Below, one piece after another: positions 50,301 through 57,352 of a stretch of DNA of 64,000 nt. A model generated the notes under the pieces. That model was not told where the DNA came from. It ran no database searches and was given only the letters and a program-made list of their open reading frames with translations. The position numbers and the translations under genes were made by a program. The stretch comes from Enterovibrio nigricans DSM 22720. Its GTDB lineage: Bacteria > Pseudomonadota > Gammaproteobacteria > Enterobacterales > Vibrionaceae. Each line of letters begins with the position of its first letter. The first letter of the stretch is position 1. The stretch lies in contig NZ_FUXU01000001.1 in the NCBI RefSeq assembly GCF_900167155.1, positions 124,001-188,000 of the forward strand, in the 5' to 3' direction.

Positions 50301-50721
50301 CTCCGATTATGCTTTCGATGGTACGCTAGAAAAACTTCAACAATTGCGAGAACTCGGCGGCGAATTCACCCGTATGGCAGACAAGTTTTCAGGCAATCAG
50401 CCAGACAAGGCGGATGTTATCAGAGATACGCTCGTCAAAGTCATGCTCAGCACGTTGAGCTACTGGAGTGACTCTACTGGCAGGTCTAAATTCGACCTTG
50501 CAGAAGAAAGCGGTCTCTGGCGCGTATACCTTGACAGAAGCACACTTCAAACGCGAACGCTGGACAAATATTTACACGCGGAGACTGTACCTAAATCACC
50601 ACGGTGGCGGACAGTACTCAACACGATAGATTTCGTGTTAGAACGGTGTACAGAACACAATCAACACCGAAGTGAAGTGGAGTTTTTAAGGGATAAACTT
50701 CAAGGCCTGATTACCCGTTAA
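47341..50721 (+). CDS. chiS: Chitin-sensing hybrid regulator ChiS
   Basis: Membrane-bound regulator of the chitin programme. 1126 residues from the ATG at 47341; a TTG at 47326 is an alternative. Order: transmembrane helix (about 14-34), periplasmic sensor (35-350), second helix (about 353-373), HAMP, HisKA with His468 in TTSHELRTPLHG, ATPase (NLIGNAIKY, GAGLGLSIS), receiver with Asp770 in MLLDVMMPELSG, a PAS-like segment (around 890-970), and a C-terminal domain. V. cholerae ChiS (about 1129 residues) has equivalent residues near 469 and 772 and is known to bind the chb promoter itself through its C-terminal region. Directly upstream of the chitin operon, as in V. cholerae. Confidence 0.93.
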   Translation: MQKKQRFKRLQHTLMLAFLALSITPLTLLAIFFLESHSSDLETQSTTHLAFLRDNKQEQINSYFDAKHSEVKSFSRSELATVTGGRFYGLVASFHLLGDTREEARKIARKDYGNDAGKNAGTEANPTNDSNYVGSERYRLLHKRYDWAFKEHLKRSDFTDILLVDIDGNVVYSALKESNFGANLLEPLWANTAVGNTFTEIQTLTNASASDLDSTPIAFTDFSQSSDGKLYAWFAAPIKQQGYLHSYVLFKLPNTALASMLNDKPREKGFISSLVVGADLIPRNANDSQPITPITSSAIDAALSGLTEVGSFLGADGERVLGAYSPISVYGNKWALILELPEEEAFARIYQLEKIFIVVMVIAILLVVFASHLLSNSITAPLLRLTWAAEQVSAGDLDQKISSTDRDDEIGRLAISFARMQRSVREKLALIREQNKELEHNIQTIKQKNEELQQADRMKDDFLATTSHELRTPLHGMIGIAESILAGVEGPLPERQKLQLQMLINSGERLSTLVDDLLDYHKMRYGDLEISPQAVDTATAARLVIELSSHLLGGKPVRIINQLPIDLPLVRADEQRLEQVLYNLIGNAIKYTDEGKIIISATILDEQIRIQVVDTGQGIPSDQLEYIFEPLTQASSSSSAYRQGAGLGLSISRQLIDIMGGQLYVSSQPMVGTTFSFTLPIATEEDKAKTRLSKNVHFAVPKVDADTYEITQLPENPDGPLILVVDDEPVNLQVLNNFLKLEGYRVKTVENGRQAIESVTMETPSLMLLDVMMPELSGYDVCAHLRERYSRSELPIIMLSALGQVQDKVKGFDAGANDYLTKPFNKDELSARIRAYIDASLTEQEREKNRQLNEEINERDQVEAGLREVQSRLFEMLDSASEAILCVQANGKISYANDACHSVFRLSAEQLERHLLDDFLAMALPEANRGHYSGQIKFKIDGGLVDVSTDVIALPDASGLHMMLIMGTGGKASSHRVEQLEKAVDALSDYAFDGTLEKLQQLRELGGEFTRMADKFSGNQPDKADVIRDTLVKVMLSTLSYWSDSTGRSKFDLAEESGLWRVYLDRSTLQTRTLDKYLHAETVPKSPRWRTVLNTIDFVLERCTEHNQHRSEVEFLRDKLQGLITR

Positions 50722-50737
50722 CCCAATCATCTCGAAT

Positions 50738-50762
50738 AGCCTCTCATCGCAGAGGCTTTTTT
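50738..50762 (+). terminator. Terminator of chiS
   Basis: AGCCTCT/AGAGGCT stem, 6-nt loop, T6. Confidence 0.9.
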
Positions 50763-51258
50763 ATGCCCTCACCCCAAACGCTAAGCACCTGGCCTTCTTT
50801 ACTCTTTACTTCCCCCTCGGCATTCATCCTTCGAGTAAAGCAATGTATCGCTACTAGTTCGCGTAGATACTCACTATTTCGAACGCTGATTCTCGGACTA
50901 TTGTGTTGAATTCCCCACCGATGCGATATGCATGATTTAGCCCCCCTTATTCCACTTAATTTTTGACGCAAACATCGATTTCCCCGACTAAATAGCACAA
51001 GTCAAAAGAGGCCATTAGCTCTCAAAAAGTGGACATTTTTCAGTCATCAATACTTTTCACCCCATTAAGTTTCCGTTTATGAGAAGACACTCACAACAAT
51101 ACAACGTGCGATATTTTCAGCAGAAAATTAACGTTCAAATAGATAGTAGAACCTGATCACCAAAATAGAGAAGCAACTAATAAAGCAATTAACAAGAAGG
51201 ATAAACGGATAGTAATCACTAACTTGTCACATTTAAAACGCAAGCTATCAGCGGTAAT

Positions 51259-51272
51259 TTGACCCCGGTCAA
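51259..51272 (+). promoter_or_regulatory. Palindrome TTGACC-CC-GGTCAA
   Basis: Perfect 6-2-6 inverted repeat 15 bp upstream of the 12-mer repeats; a candidate operator for a dimeric regulator. Confidence 0.4.
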
Positions 51273-51286
51273 TAGGTGGTAATCTT

Positions 51287-51348
51287 CGTTAAAAACGTCA
51301 CTTTTAACGTTTTTGACGCTACCCTTTCTGTTTTTAACGTTTTTAACG
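51287..51348 (+). repeat. Three ACGTTTTTRACG repeats, candidate ChiS sites
   Basis: ACGTTTTTAACG occurs exactly at 51337-51348 (plus) and 51287-51298 (minus), and with one change (G for A) at 51307-51318 (plus). The plus copies are each preceded by TTTTA and are 30 bp apart; the minus copy is 20 bp from the nearest. Spacing near whole helical turns suggests protein binding on one DNA face. ChiS is the natural candidate. Confidence 0.6.
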
Positions 51349-51370
51349 GGCGAGGCAATTGACCCAAAAG

Positions 51371-51459
51371 CGGAACCGGAGTTTCCTAGGCTTGCACTGA
51401 GCCTGCACGGCCATGTGAATAGCCAAGTTCACTTGTCTGGTTATTCATAGCGGGTTCCG
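51371..51459 (+). ncRNA. Candidate three-way-junction leader of the chitin operon
   Basis: CGGAACC (51371-51377) pairs with GGTTCCG (51453-51459), enclosing two hairpins: AGGCT/AGCCT (51388-51404) and TGAATAGCCA/TGGTTATTCA (51416-51447). The closed structure ends 62 bp before the ATG. It lies in the leader only if transcription starts upstream of 51371, which is not shown. Confidence 0.4.
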
Positions 51460-51521
51460 GCCTGGCCAGTTTCTTTAAGGGTCAGATTCAAGTGAAACAA
51501 AGCAACTAGTAAGGAACAGCT

Positions 51522-53204
51522 ATGCTTGCCAATTTAAAGAAAACAAAAATTGCAGTAGCCGTCGTTGCGGCCGCAGCGTCTGCTCTAGCAGCTCCGGTTG
51601 TTAGCGCTGCTGATAGAGTAGAACTAACAATTGTACCCGATACCTACCCACAACTTGTTCGTAACTTCAACCCGTACTTAGAAACAACGTTGAAAACAAC
51701 TCTGGACTTCGTTTACGAGCCACTCGTTATTTTCAACCAGTTAGACGGTAACAAGCCAGTTATGCGTTTGGCGAAAGATTACACAGTTTCAGATGACCTG
51801 AAAAAAGTAACTTTCGAAATCCGTGAAGGCGTGAAATGGTCTGACGGTAAAGCGTTTACTGTTGAAGATGTGGCATACAGCTTTGACTTGATCCGCAATA
51901 ACTCTGCACTTGATTTAGCAGGTAACGCGGCGCTAATCAAAGACGTCAAAGTGAAAGGCAACACTGTTGAAATTTCACTGACTGAAGCTAACGCTGCTGC
52001 TCCATTCGAACTCGTAACAACGCCTATCGTTCCTAAGCACGTATGGAGCAAAATCGACCAGCCAGAAGCGTTCCAGAACAAAACGCCTGTAGGTACTGGT
52101 CCTTTCACTGAGATCGATACTTTTACCAGCAACTTGTATGTTCAGTGTCAGAACCCTAACTACTGGGATGCAGCCAACCTAGAGGTTGACTGTCTGCGTA
52201 TGCCTCTGATCGTAAACAACGATGGTCTGCTGTCTAAGATTGTTGCTTCAGAACTGGACTGGACTTCATCGTTCATTCCTGACATCGACGCTGTATATGC
52301 ATCTGTAAACAAAGACCACAAATACTGGGCAGCTCCAGTAGGTTCTTCAGTTAACCTTTTGGTTAACTTCGAACACCCAGATGCAGCGAAAAACGAAGCG
52401 ATGACTAACATCGACTTCCGTCGCGCAATGTCGACTGCTATCGACCGTCAATCTATCATTGACATCGCGTTCTACGGCGCAGGTTCTCCTAACCATTCGG
52501 CAGCGGGTATCGCAGCACTGTACCAAAGCTGGTCTAACCCAGAAACGTTCAATGCAGCGAAGAAATTCAACGATTACAACGTTACGTTCTCTAAAGAGCT
52601 TCTTGCGAAAGCAGGCTTTAAAGACACCAACGGTGACGGTTTCGTTGAAACTCCATCAGGCAAAAGCTTCGAGCTTGCAATCCAGACTCCTTCTGGCTGG
52701 ACTGACTGGAACAACACTGCACAATTGGCAGCTGAAAACCTTGCTGACGTAGGCATCAAAGCGAAAGCAGTTACTCCAGACTTCGCTGTATACAACGAAG
52801 CAATGTCTGGCGGTACCTTCGACGTCGCTCTGACCAACTACTTCACTGGCCCAGATCCACACATGACTTGGGATTCAGGCTTCCACTCACGTTTCATGGG
52901 TGAAGTTGGTAACCCACGTTTCGCGATGCACCGCTTCAAAAACGCAGAAGTTGATTCGCTGCTAGAAACTTTCTACAGCACTGCTGACCAATCGAAGCAA
53001 ATGGAAACTGCACACAAGATTGAAAAGATCCTTTCTGACAATCAAGTAGTTATTCCAGTGATGTCTGCTGCAAACGTATACCAGTTCAACGAGTCTCGTT
53101 TTACTGGTTGGTGGAGCGAAGACAACGCGAAAGGTCGTCCTCTGATTTGGCAAGGTGTTCCTGAGCGTCTGCTGCACGTTCTTGACCTAAAACCTAAAGC
53201 TTAA
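51522..53204 (+). CDS. Chitin-oligosaccharide periplasmic binding protein (CBP)
   Basis: Family 5 (DppA/OppA-type) solute-binding protein of 560 residues. Signal peptide: KKTKIAVAVVAAAASALAAP then VVSAAD, cleaved near residue 29. Family features are FNPYLETTLKTTLDFVYEPLV-like entry region and REGVKWSDGKAFTVEDVAYSF. In V. cholerae the protein in this position binds (GlcNAc)n and also holds ChiS inactive until ligand arrives; the same is inferred here. Start at the ATG at 51522 after AAGGAACAG. A strong 3' hairpin separates it from the permease genes. Confidence 0.92.
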   Translation: MLANLKKTKIAVAVVAAAASALAAPVVSAADRVELTIVPDTYPQLVRNFNPYLETTLKTTLDFVYEPLVIFNQLDGNKPVMRLAKDYTVSDDLKKVTFEIREGVKWSDGKAFTVEDVAYSFDLIRNNSALDLAGNAALIKDVKVKGNTVEISLTEANAAAPFELVTTPIVPKHVWSKIDQPEAFQNKTPVGTGPFTEIDTFTSNLYVQCQNPNYWDAANLEVDCLRMPLIVNNDGLLSKIVASELDWTSSFIPDIDAVYASVNKDHKYWAAPVGSSVNLLVNFEHPDAAKNEAMTNIDFRRAMSTAIDRQSIIDIAFYGAGSPNHSAAGIAALYQSWSNPETFNAAKKFNDYNVTFSKELLAKAGFKDTNGDGFVETPSGKSFELAIQTPSGWTDWNNTAQLAAENLADVGIKAKAVTPDFAVYNEAMSGGTFDVALTNYFTGPDPHMTWDSGFHSRFMGEVGNPRFAMHRFKNAEVDSLLETFYSTADQSKQMETAHKIEKILSDNQVVIPVMSAANVYQFNESRFTGWWSEDNAKGRPLIWQGVPERLLHVLDLKPKA

Positions 53205-53214
53205 TCTCTAAAAA

Positions 53215-53238
53215 CAGGCGGTGCATCCGCACCGCCTG
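53215..53238 (+). other. Stabilising hairpin after the binding-protein gene
   Basis: CAGGCGGTGC-ATCC-GCACCGCCTG, 10 perfect GC-rich pairs, not followed by a T run. Such structures protect the 5' part of a message and raise binding protein over permease. Confidence 0.75.
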
Positions 53239-53325
53239 ATTCCGCGAATAAGACAATCAGTACTTCTGACCTAAGGCGTTTAATTCTTTGGTCACGGCAT
53301 CGTCGTGCCATTTAAGGTGTGAGTT

Positions 53326-54312
53326 ATGGGATTTTTTCTTAATAGACTAGTTTTTTATTTTGGCGCATTGCTCATAGCAATCACGCTGAACTTTATTTTA
53401 CCTCGCGCAATGCCAGGCGACCCTGTGACCATGATGTTCGCGAATGCGAGTGTACAGGTTACTCCGGAGCGTATCGCTGCGATGAAGGAGCTGCTGGGCT
53501 TTGTTGATGGTCCTATTTATGTACAGTTCTTCACTTACCTAAAAAGTATCTTTACTTGGGAACTGGGCATTTCCACCGCTTTCTACCCGATGACGGTCAA
53601 CGAATTGATCGCGAACTCTCTGGGTTGGACTCTATTCTTGGCAGGTTGCTCAACAGTATTAGCATTCTGCGTCGGCTCGGTGCTCGGTATTTTTGCCGCT
53701 TGGAAACGCGGTAGTAAATTTGATGCAATGGTGTCCCCTGGTTTTATGGCACTTCAAGCCATTCCACCCGTTGTTATCGGCATGCTTATTCTTTTCATCT
53801 TTGGTATCACCCTGAAATGGTTCCCAACCTCTTACGGTATGCCGGAAGGTGCAATCATTGATTGGTTGAGTTGGGATACCTACACAGGTATCGCATACCA
53901 CGCTGTTTTGCCTCTTATCTGTGCAACTGTCGCTCAGATTGGTGGCTTCCTAATCAACATGCGTAACAACATGATCAACCTGCTTAATGAAGACTACATC
54001 ACCATGGCGAAAGGCAAAGGCCTTTCTGAAAACCGTGTTGTCTTTAACTACGCCGCACGAAATGCCCTACTCCCGACGGTAACAGCCCTGTCAATGGCTC
54101 TGGGTATGGCGATGGGTGGCCAGCTGGTCGTAGAGATGATTTTCCAATACCCAGGTCTCGGCAATGCCATGCTGAATGCGGTTAACGGTCGTGACTACCA
54201 AGTTCTACAAGGTCTTCTCATCATGATCACTATCGTTATGTTAACCATGAACTTTGTTGCTGACGTGCTGATTGTGGCGCTTGACCCACGCCTGCGCAAG
54301 GGAGGCAAATAA
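53326..54312 (+). CDS. Chitin-oligosaccharide ABC transporter permease 1
   Basis: DppB-type inner-membrane subunit, 328 residues, six predicted transmembrane segments starting MGFFLNRLVFYFGALLIAITLNF. PRAMPGDPV near the N-terminus is typical of this permease class, and the EAA-like coupling loop NNMINLLNEDYITMAKGKGLSE... is present around 215-235. Pairs with the next permease, 2 bp downstream. Confidence 0.93.
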   Translation: MGFFLNRLVFYFGALLIAITLNFILPRAMPGDPVTMMFANASVQVTPERIAAMKELLGFVDGPIYVQFFTYLKSIFTWELGISTAFYPMTVNELIANSLGWTLFLAGCSTVLAFCVGSVLGIFAAWKRGSKFDAMVSPGFMALQAIPPVVIGMLILFIFGITLKWFPTSYGMPEGAIIDWLSWDTYTGIAYHAVLPLICATVAQIGGFLINMRNNMINLLNEDYITMAKGKGLSENRVVFNYAARNALLPTVTALSMALGMAMGGQLVVEMIFQYPGLGNAMLNAVNGRDYQVLQGLLIMITIVMLTMNFVADVLIVALDPRLRKGGK

Positions 54313-54314
54313 TC

Positions 54315-55340
54315 ATGAAAGACTTATTCAAAATCATTAAAGGAAACCCAAAAGCGTTGACTGGCGTTTCCATTATCATCCTGTTCATCTTTGTCGCGGT
54401 GTTTGCACCTTTTCTGTCGAAACACGATCCACAGAAGCGCTCGGGCAATCCGCATGAATACCCTGCGTTTGTAGTGAAAGCTGCACAAGCGAGCCCAGAC
54501 GGCTGGGTAGCAGAGAACTTAGCTGACAACGCGCGTCGTCTACGTATGTCAAAAGATGCAGAGCATGTTTTGGGAACCACGCGACTGGGCCGTGACATTT
54601 GGTCACAAGTTGCTCACGGTGCACGTACCTCTCTGCTTGTTGGTTTCACCGCCGGTATCTTCGTCTGTGTGGTTGCAACGATCATCGGTATTTCTGCAGG
54701 TTACTTCGGTGGACGCGTTGATAACATCTTATCCGGTGCAATGAACGTCATGCTGGTTATGCCTCAGCTCCCGATCGTCATGGTGGTCGCCGCCTTTGTT
54801 GGTCAGGCAGGTCCATTAACCATCGCGGTGGTAATAGCCCTCACCTCCTGGGCGTGGGGGGCAAGGGTAATTCGCTCGCAAACTCTGGCGATTCGTGAAA
54901 AAGAATTTATCAAAGCGGCTGAAGTACTGGGTGAATCTAAATTCCGTATTCTGTTCGTTGAAATTCTACCAAACCTGATCCCTCTGGTCGGCGCAAGCTT
55001 CATCGGCTCGGTGATGTACGCCATCCTGACGGAATCTGTACTGTCTTTCATCGGTATGGGTAGTCCAAGCTCTGTTAGCTGGGGTTCCATGCTCTACAAC
55101 GTGCGTACCTCTTCCGCAATGCAATTGGGCATATGGTGGGAAGTATTAGCACCGTGTATCGCACTGAGTTTGCTTTCTTTCGCACTGGCATTGTTCAACT
55201 TTGCTGTCGATGAAATTGCGAACCCACAATTGCGCGCACAAAAAGGCCTTAAACGCTGGAAAAAAATGCAAGCAGAAGAGTCAAAGTCACGCACACAAAC
55301 TGAACTGACTCCACAAGCAGCATTGAGCGGAGAAAAATAA
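54315..55340 (+). CDS. Chitin-oligosaccharide ABC transporter permease 2
   Basis: DppC-type permease, 341 residues. N-terminal helix (ALTGVSIIILFIFVAVFAPFLS), LGTTRLGRDIWSQVAHGARTSL (the GTD-like DppC entry motif), and the coupling loop IREKEFIKAAEVLGES near 205-220. The C-terminal tail after about 315 is charged and cytoplasmic. The ribosome-binding GGGAGG lies in the end of the preceding gene; its stop overlaps the next start by one base (TAATG). Confidence 0.93.
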   Translation: MKDLFKIIKGNPKALTGVSIIILFIFVAVFAPFLSKHDPQKRSGNPHEYPAFVVKAAQASPDGWVAENLADNARRLRMSKDAEHVLGTTRLGRDIWSQVAHGARTSLLVGFTAGIFVCVVATIIGISAGYFGGRVDNILSGAMNVMLVMPQLPIVMVVAAFVGQAGPLTIAVVIALTSWAWGARVIRSQTLAIREKEFIKAAEVLGESKFRILFVEILPNLIPLVGASFIGSVMYAILTESVLSFIGMGSPSSVSWGSMLYNVRTSSAMQLGIWWEVLAPCIALSLLSFALALFNFAVDEIANPQLRAQKGLKRWKKMQAEESKSRTQTELTPQAALSGEK

Positions 55341-56305
55341 TGAATGATGCACAACTACAAATCCGCAACCTATGTGTTGACTATATTACCGACGCGGGCG
55401 ATGTCCGCGCGGTAAACAATGTAAGTTTTGATATTGGCAAAGGTGAAGTATTCGGTCTGGCAGGTGAATCAGGGTGTGGTAAATCCACCGTTGCATTCTC
55501 TTTGATGCGCCTTCACAAGCCACCAGCCTACATCAGTGGCGGTGAAGTGTTCTTCAACGGCGAAGACATCATGAAATACAGCGACGAGCGCATGAGCCGC
55601 TTCCGCTGGAAAGAGATGTCGATGGTGTTTCAGTCTGCAATGAACGCACTGAACCCAGTACTGACCATGGAAGAACAATTTTGTGACGTTATCATGCGTC
55701 ACACCAATATGACCCGTGAGCAGGCGAAACGCCGAGCTGAAGGTCTGTTGGAAATCGTTGATATTCACCCAAGCCGTTTGAGCGACTTCCCTCACCAATT
55801 CTCTGGTGGTATGCGTCAGCGTTTGGTTATCGCGATTGCGTTGGCCCTGAATCCGAAAATGATCATCATGGATGAGCCAACGACTGCGCTCGACGTGGTG
55901 GTACAGCGCGAGATCCTGCAAAAAATTTACGCCCTTAAAGAAGAGTTCGGCTTCTCAATCTTGTTCATCACGCACGATCTGTCGTTGATGGTCGAGTTTA
56001 CTGACCGAATCGGCATCATGTATGCGGGTCAATTGATTGAAGTTGCACCGTCTAAAGAAATTCTGAAAAACCCGTATCACCCATATACCGAAGGTCTTGC
56101 TAGCTCGTTCCCTCCACTGACGGGACCAAAAACACACCTATCTGGCATTCCAGGCAACCCATTGAACTTGCTTGAAATTCCGCAGGGCTGTCGTTTCCAA
56201 GCGCGTTGTAGCAAAGCACAAGATAACTGTTTCAAAGTGGCAAATACCCTAACGCAAGTCGAGCCGACCCGTTTCACCAACTGCCACCGTTTTACTGGCA
56301 AGTAA
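55340..56305 (+). CDS. Chitin-oligosaccharide ABC transporter ATPase 1
   Basis: DppD-type ATPase, 321 residues. Walker A GESGCGKST, signature FSGGMRQR, Walker B MIIMDEPTTALD, H-loop ITHD. The C-terminal oligopeptide-transporter extension with cysteines (GCRFQARCSKAQDNC) is present and in this family may bind an Fe-S cluster. Acts with ATPase 2 as a heterodimer. Confidence 0.95.
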   Translation: MNDAQLQIRNLCVDYITDAGDVRAVNNVSFDIGKGEVFGLAGESGCGKSTVAFSLMRLHKPPAYISGGEVFFNGEDIMKYSDERMSRFRWKEMSMVFQSAMNALNPVLTMEEQFCDVIMRHTNMTREQAKRRAEGLLEIVDIHPSRLSDFPHQFSGGMRQRLVIAIALALNPKMIIMDEPTTALDVVVQREILQKIYALKEEFGFSILFITHDLSLMVEFTDRIGIMYAGQLIEVAPSKEILKNPYHPYTEGLASSFPPLTGPKTHLSGIPGNPLNLLEIPQGCRFQARCSKAQDNCFKVANTLTQVEPTRFTNCHRFTGK

Positions 56306-56334
56306 TCAGGCGATAGAGACTTGTAGGAGTGAGC

Positions 56335-57324
56335 ATGACTAAAGAATTAGGCCAACCAATTGTTGAAGGGAAAAACCTGGTTAAGGATTTCCCTATCAGC
56401 AGCAACACGCTGAATAAGCCAATGATGCGTGCCCTGAATGACGTGTCATTCAAATTGTATAAAAGCCGCGGTCTGTCAGTAGTAGGTGAATCCGGTTCGG
56501 GTAAATCGACGACTGCAAAAATGATTGCAAAGATGTATGCCCCAACATCAGGCTGCATCGAATACAAAGGACGCGATATTGCGTCGATCACCAAAAGAGA
56601 CGACTTGATGCACTACCGCGAAGGTGTGCAAATGGTTTGGCAAGACCCGTTTGGTTCGTTAAACCCAACGCAAAATATTTTCCACCACATTGCGCGTCCG
56701 CTGCACATTCATAAGAAAGCGAGCAGCAACCCGAAAGAGTTGGAAGAGCAAGTGTACGAACTGCTAAATCAAGTAGGCCTTACACCACCAAAAGAAACCG
56801 CACAGAAATACCCTCACCAGCTTTCTGGTGGCCAGCGCCAACGTGTAAACCTCGCACGCAACATCGCTGTGGGTGCAGAAGTTGTACTGGCAGATGAACC
56901 AACCTCAATGCTCGACGTTTCTATCCGCGCAGGTGTTTTAAACCTGATGGAAGAGATGAAGTTCGAGAAAGAGATGGCGCTGCTTTACATCACACACGAT
57001 ATCGCAACAGCACGCTATATCGCGGAAGATCTGGCGGTAATGTACGTCGGACACATGGTTGAGTGGGGTGATTGTGAAGAAATCATTCACCGTCCTCAGC
57101 ACCCATACACACGTCTGTTGGTATCAGCGGTTCCAGATCCATCAAAGTCAATCCACCAGGAATTGGAAGGCAACAAAGGCGAGATTCCTTTGTGGACACC
57201 AGATTCTGTGGGCTGTCCTTTTGCGGGTCGCTGTCTGCACTCAACGGAAAAATGTCGTCAAGCGTTACCTCCAGTTACCAAACTGGCGGATAACCACTTT
57301 GTTCGCTGCTACCTGTTCGAGTGA
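56335..57324 (+). CDS. Chitin-oligosaccharide ABC transporter ATPase 2
   Basis: DppF-type ATPase, 329 residues. Walker A GESGSGKST, signature LSGGQRQR, Walker B VVLADEPTSMLD, H-loop ITHD, and a C-terminal cysteine set (GCPFAGRCLHSTEKC). I start at the ATG at 56335, 5 bp after AGGAG, rather than the GTG at 56329, which overlaps that site. The stop codon lies in the loop of a terminator-like hairpin. Confidence 0.95.
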   Translation: MTKELGQPIVEGKNLVKDFPISSNTLNKPMMRALNDVSFKLYKSRGLSVVGESGSGKSTTAKMIAKMYAPTSGCIEYKGRDIASITKRDDLMHYREGVQMVWQDPFGSLNPTQNIFHHIARPLHIHKKASSNPKELEEQVYELLNQVGLTPPKETAQKYPHQLSGGQRQRVNLARNIAVGAEVVLADEPTSMLDVSIRAGVLNLMEEMKFEKEMALLYITHDIATARYIAEDLAVMYVGHMVEWGDCEEIIHRPQHPYTRLLVSAVPDPSKSIHQELEGNKGEIPLWTPDSVGCPFAGRCLHSTEKCRQALPPVTKLADNHFVRCYLFE

Positions 57325-57342
57325 TCCTCGAACGCGTTTTTT
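57315..57342 (+). terminator. Terminator-like hairpin inside the operon
   Basis: GTTCGAG-TGATC-CTCGAAC stem (7 pairs) followed by GCG and six T, between ATPase 2 and the GH9 gene. Three bases separate stem and T run, so it would probably be leaky. Confidence 0.6.
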
Positions 57343-57352
57343 AGGAGTTACA

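Larger units (their letters stand above)
50763..51521 (+). promoter_or_regulatory. Regulatory region of the chitin-oligosaccharide operon
   Basis: 759 bp without a convincing gene. The first ~350 bp show nothing clear. Then come a TTGACC-CC-GGTCAA palindrome, three copies of a 12-mer, and a foldable leader (separate entries). An 84-codon minus-strand frame at 50744-50998 runs through the chiS terminator and looks spurious. Confidence 0.7.

Noticed and set aside
50744-50998. 84-codon minus-strand frame downstream of chiS
   Set aside because: Ends within the chiS terminator, composition is not protein-like, no ribosome-binding site seen.
57059-57352. 98-residue extension of the GH9 protein
   Set aside because: Overlaps the ATPase gene in another frame; GH9 starts at 57353 after TTAGGAG.
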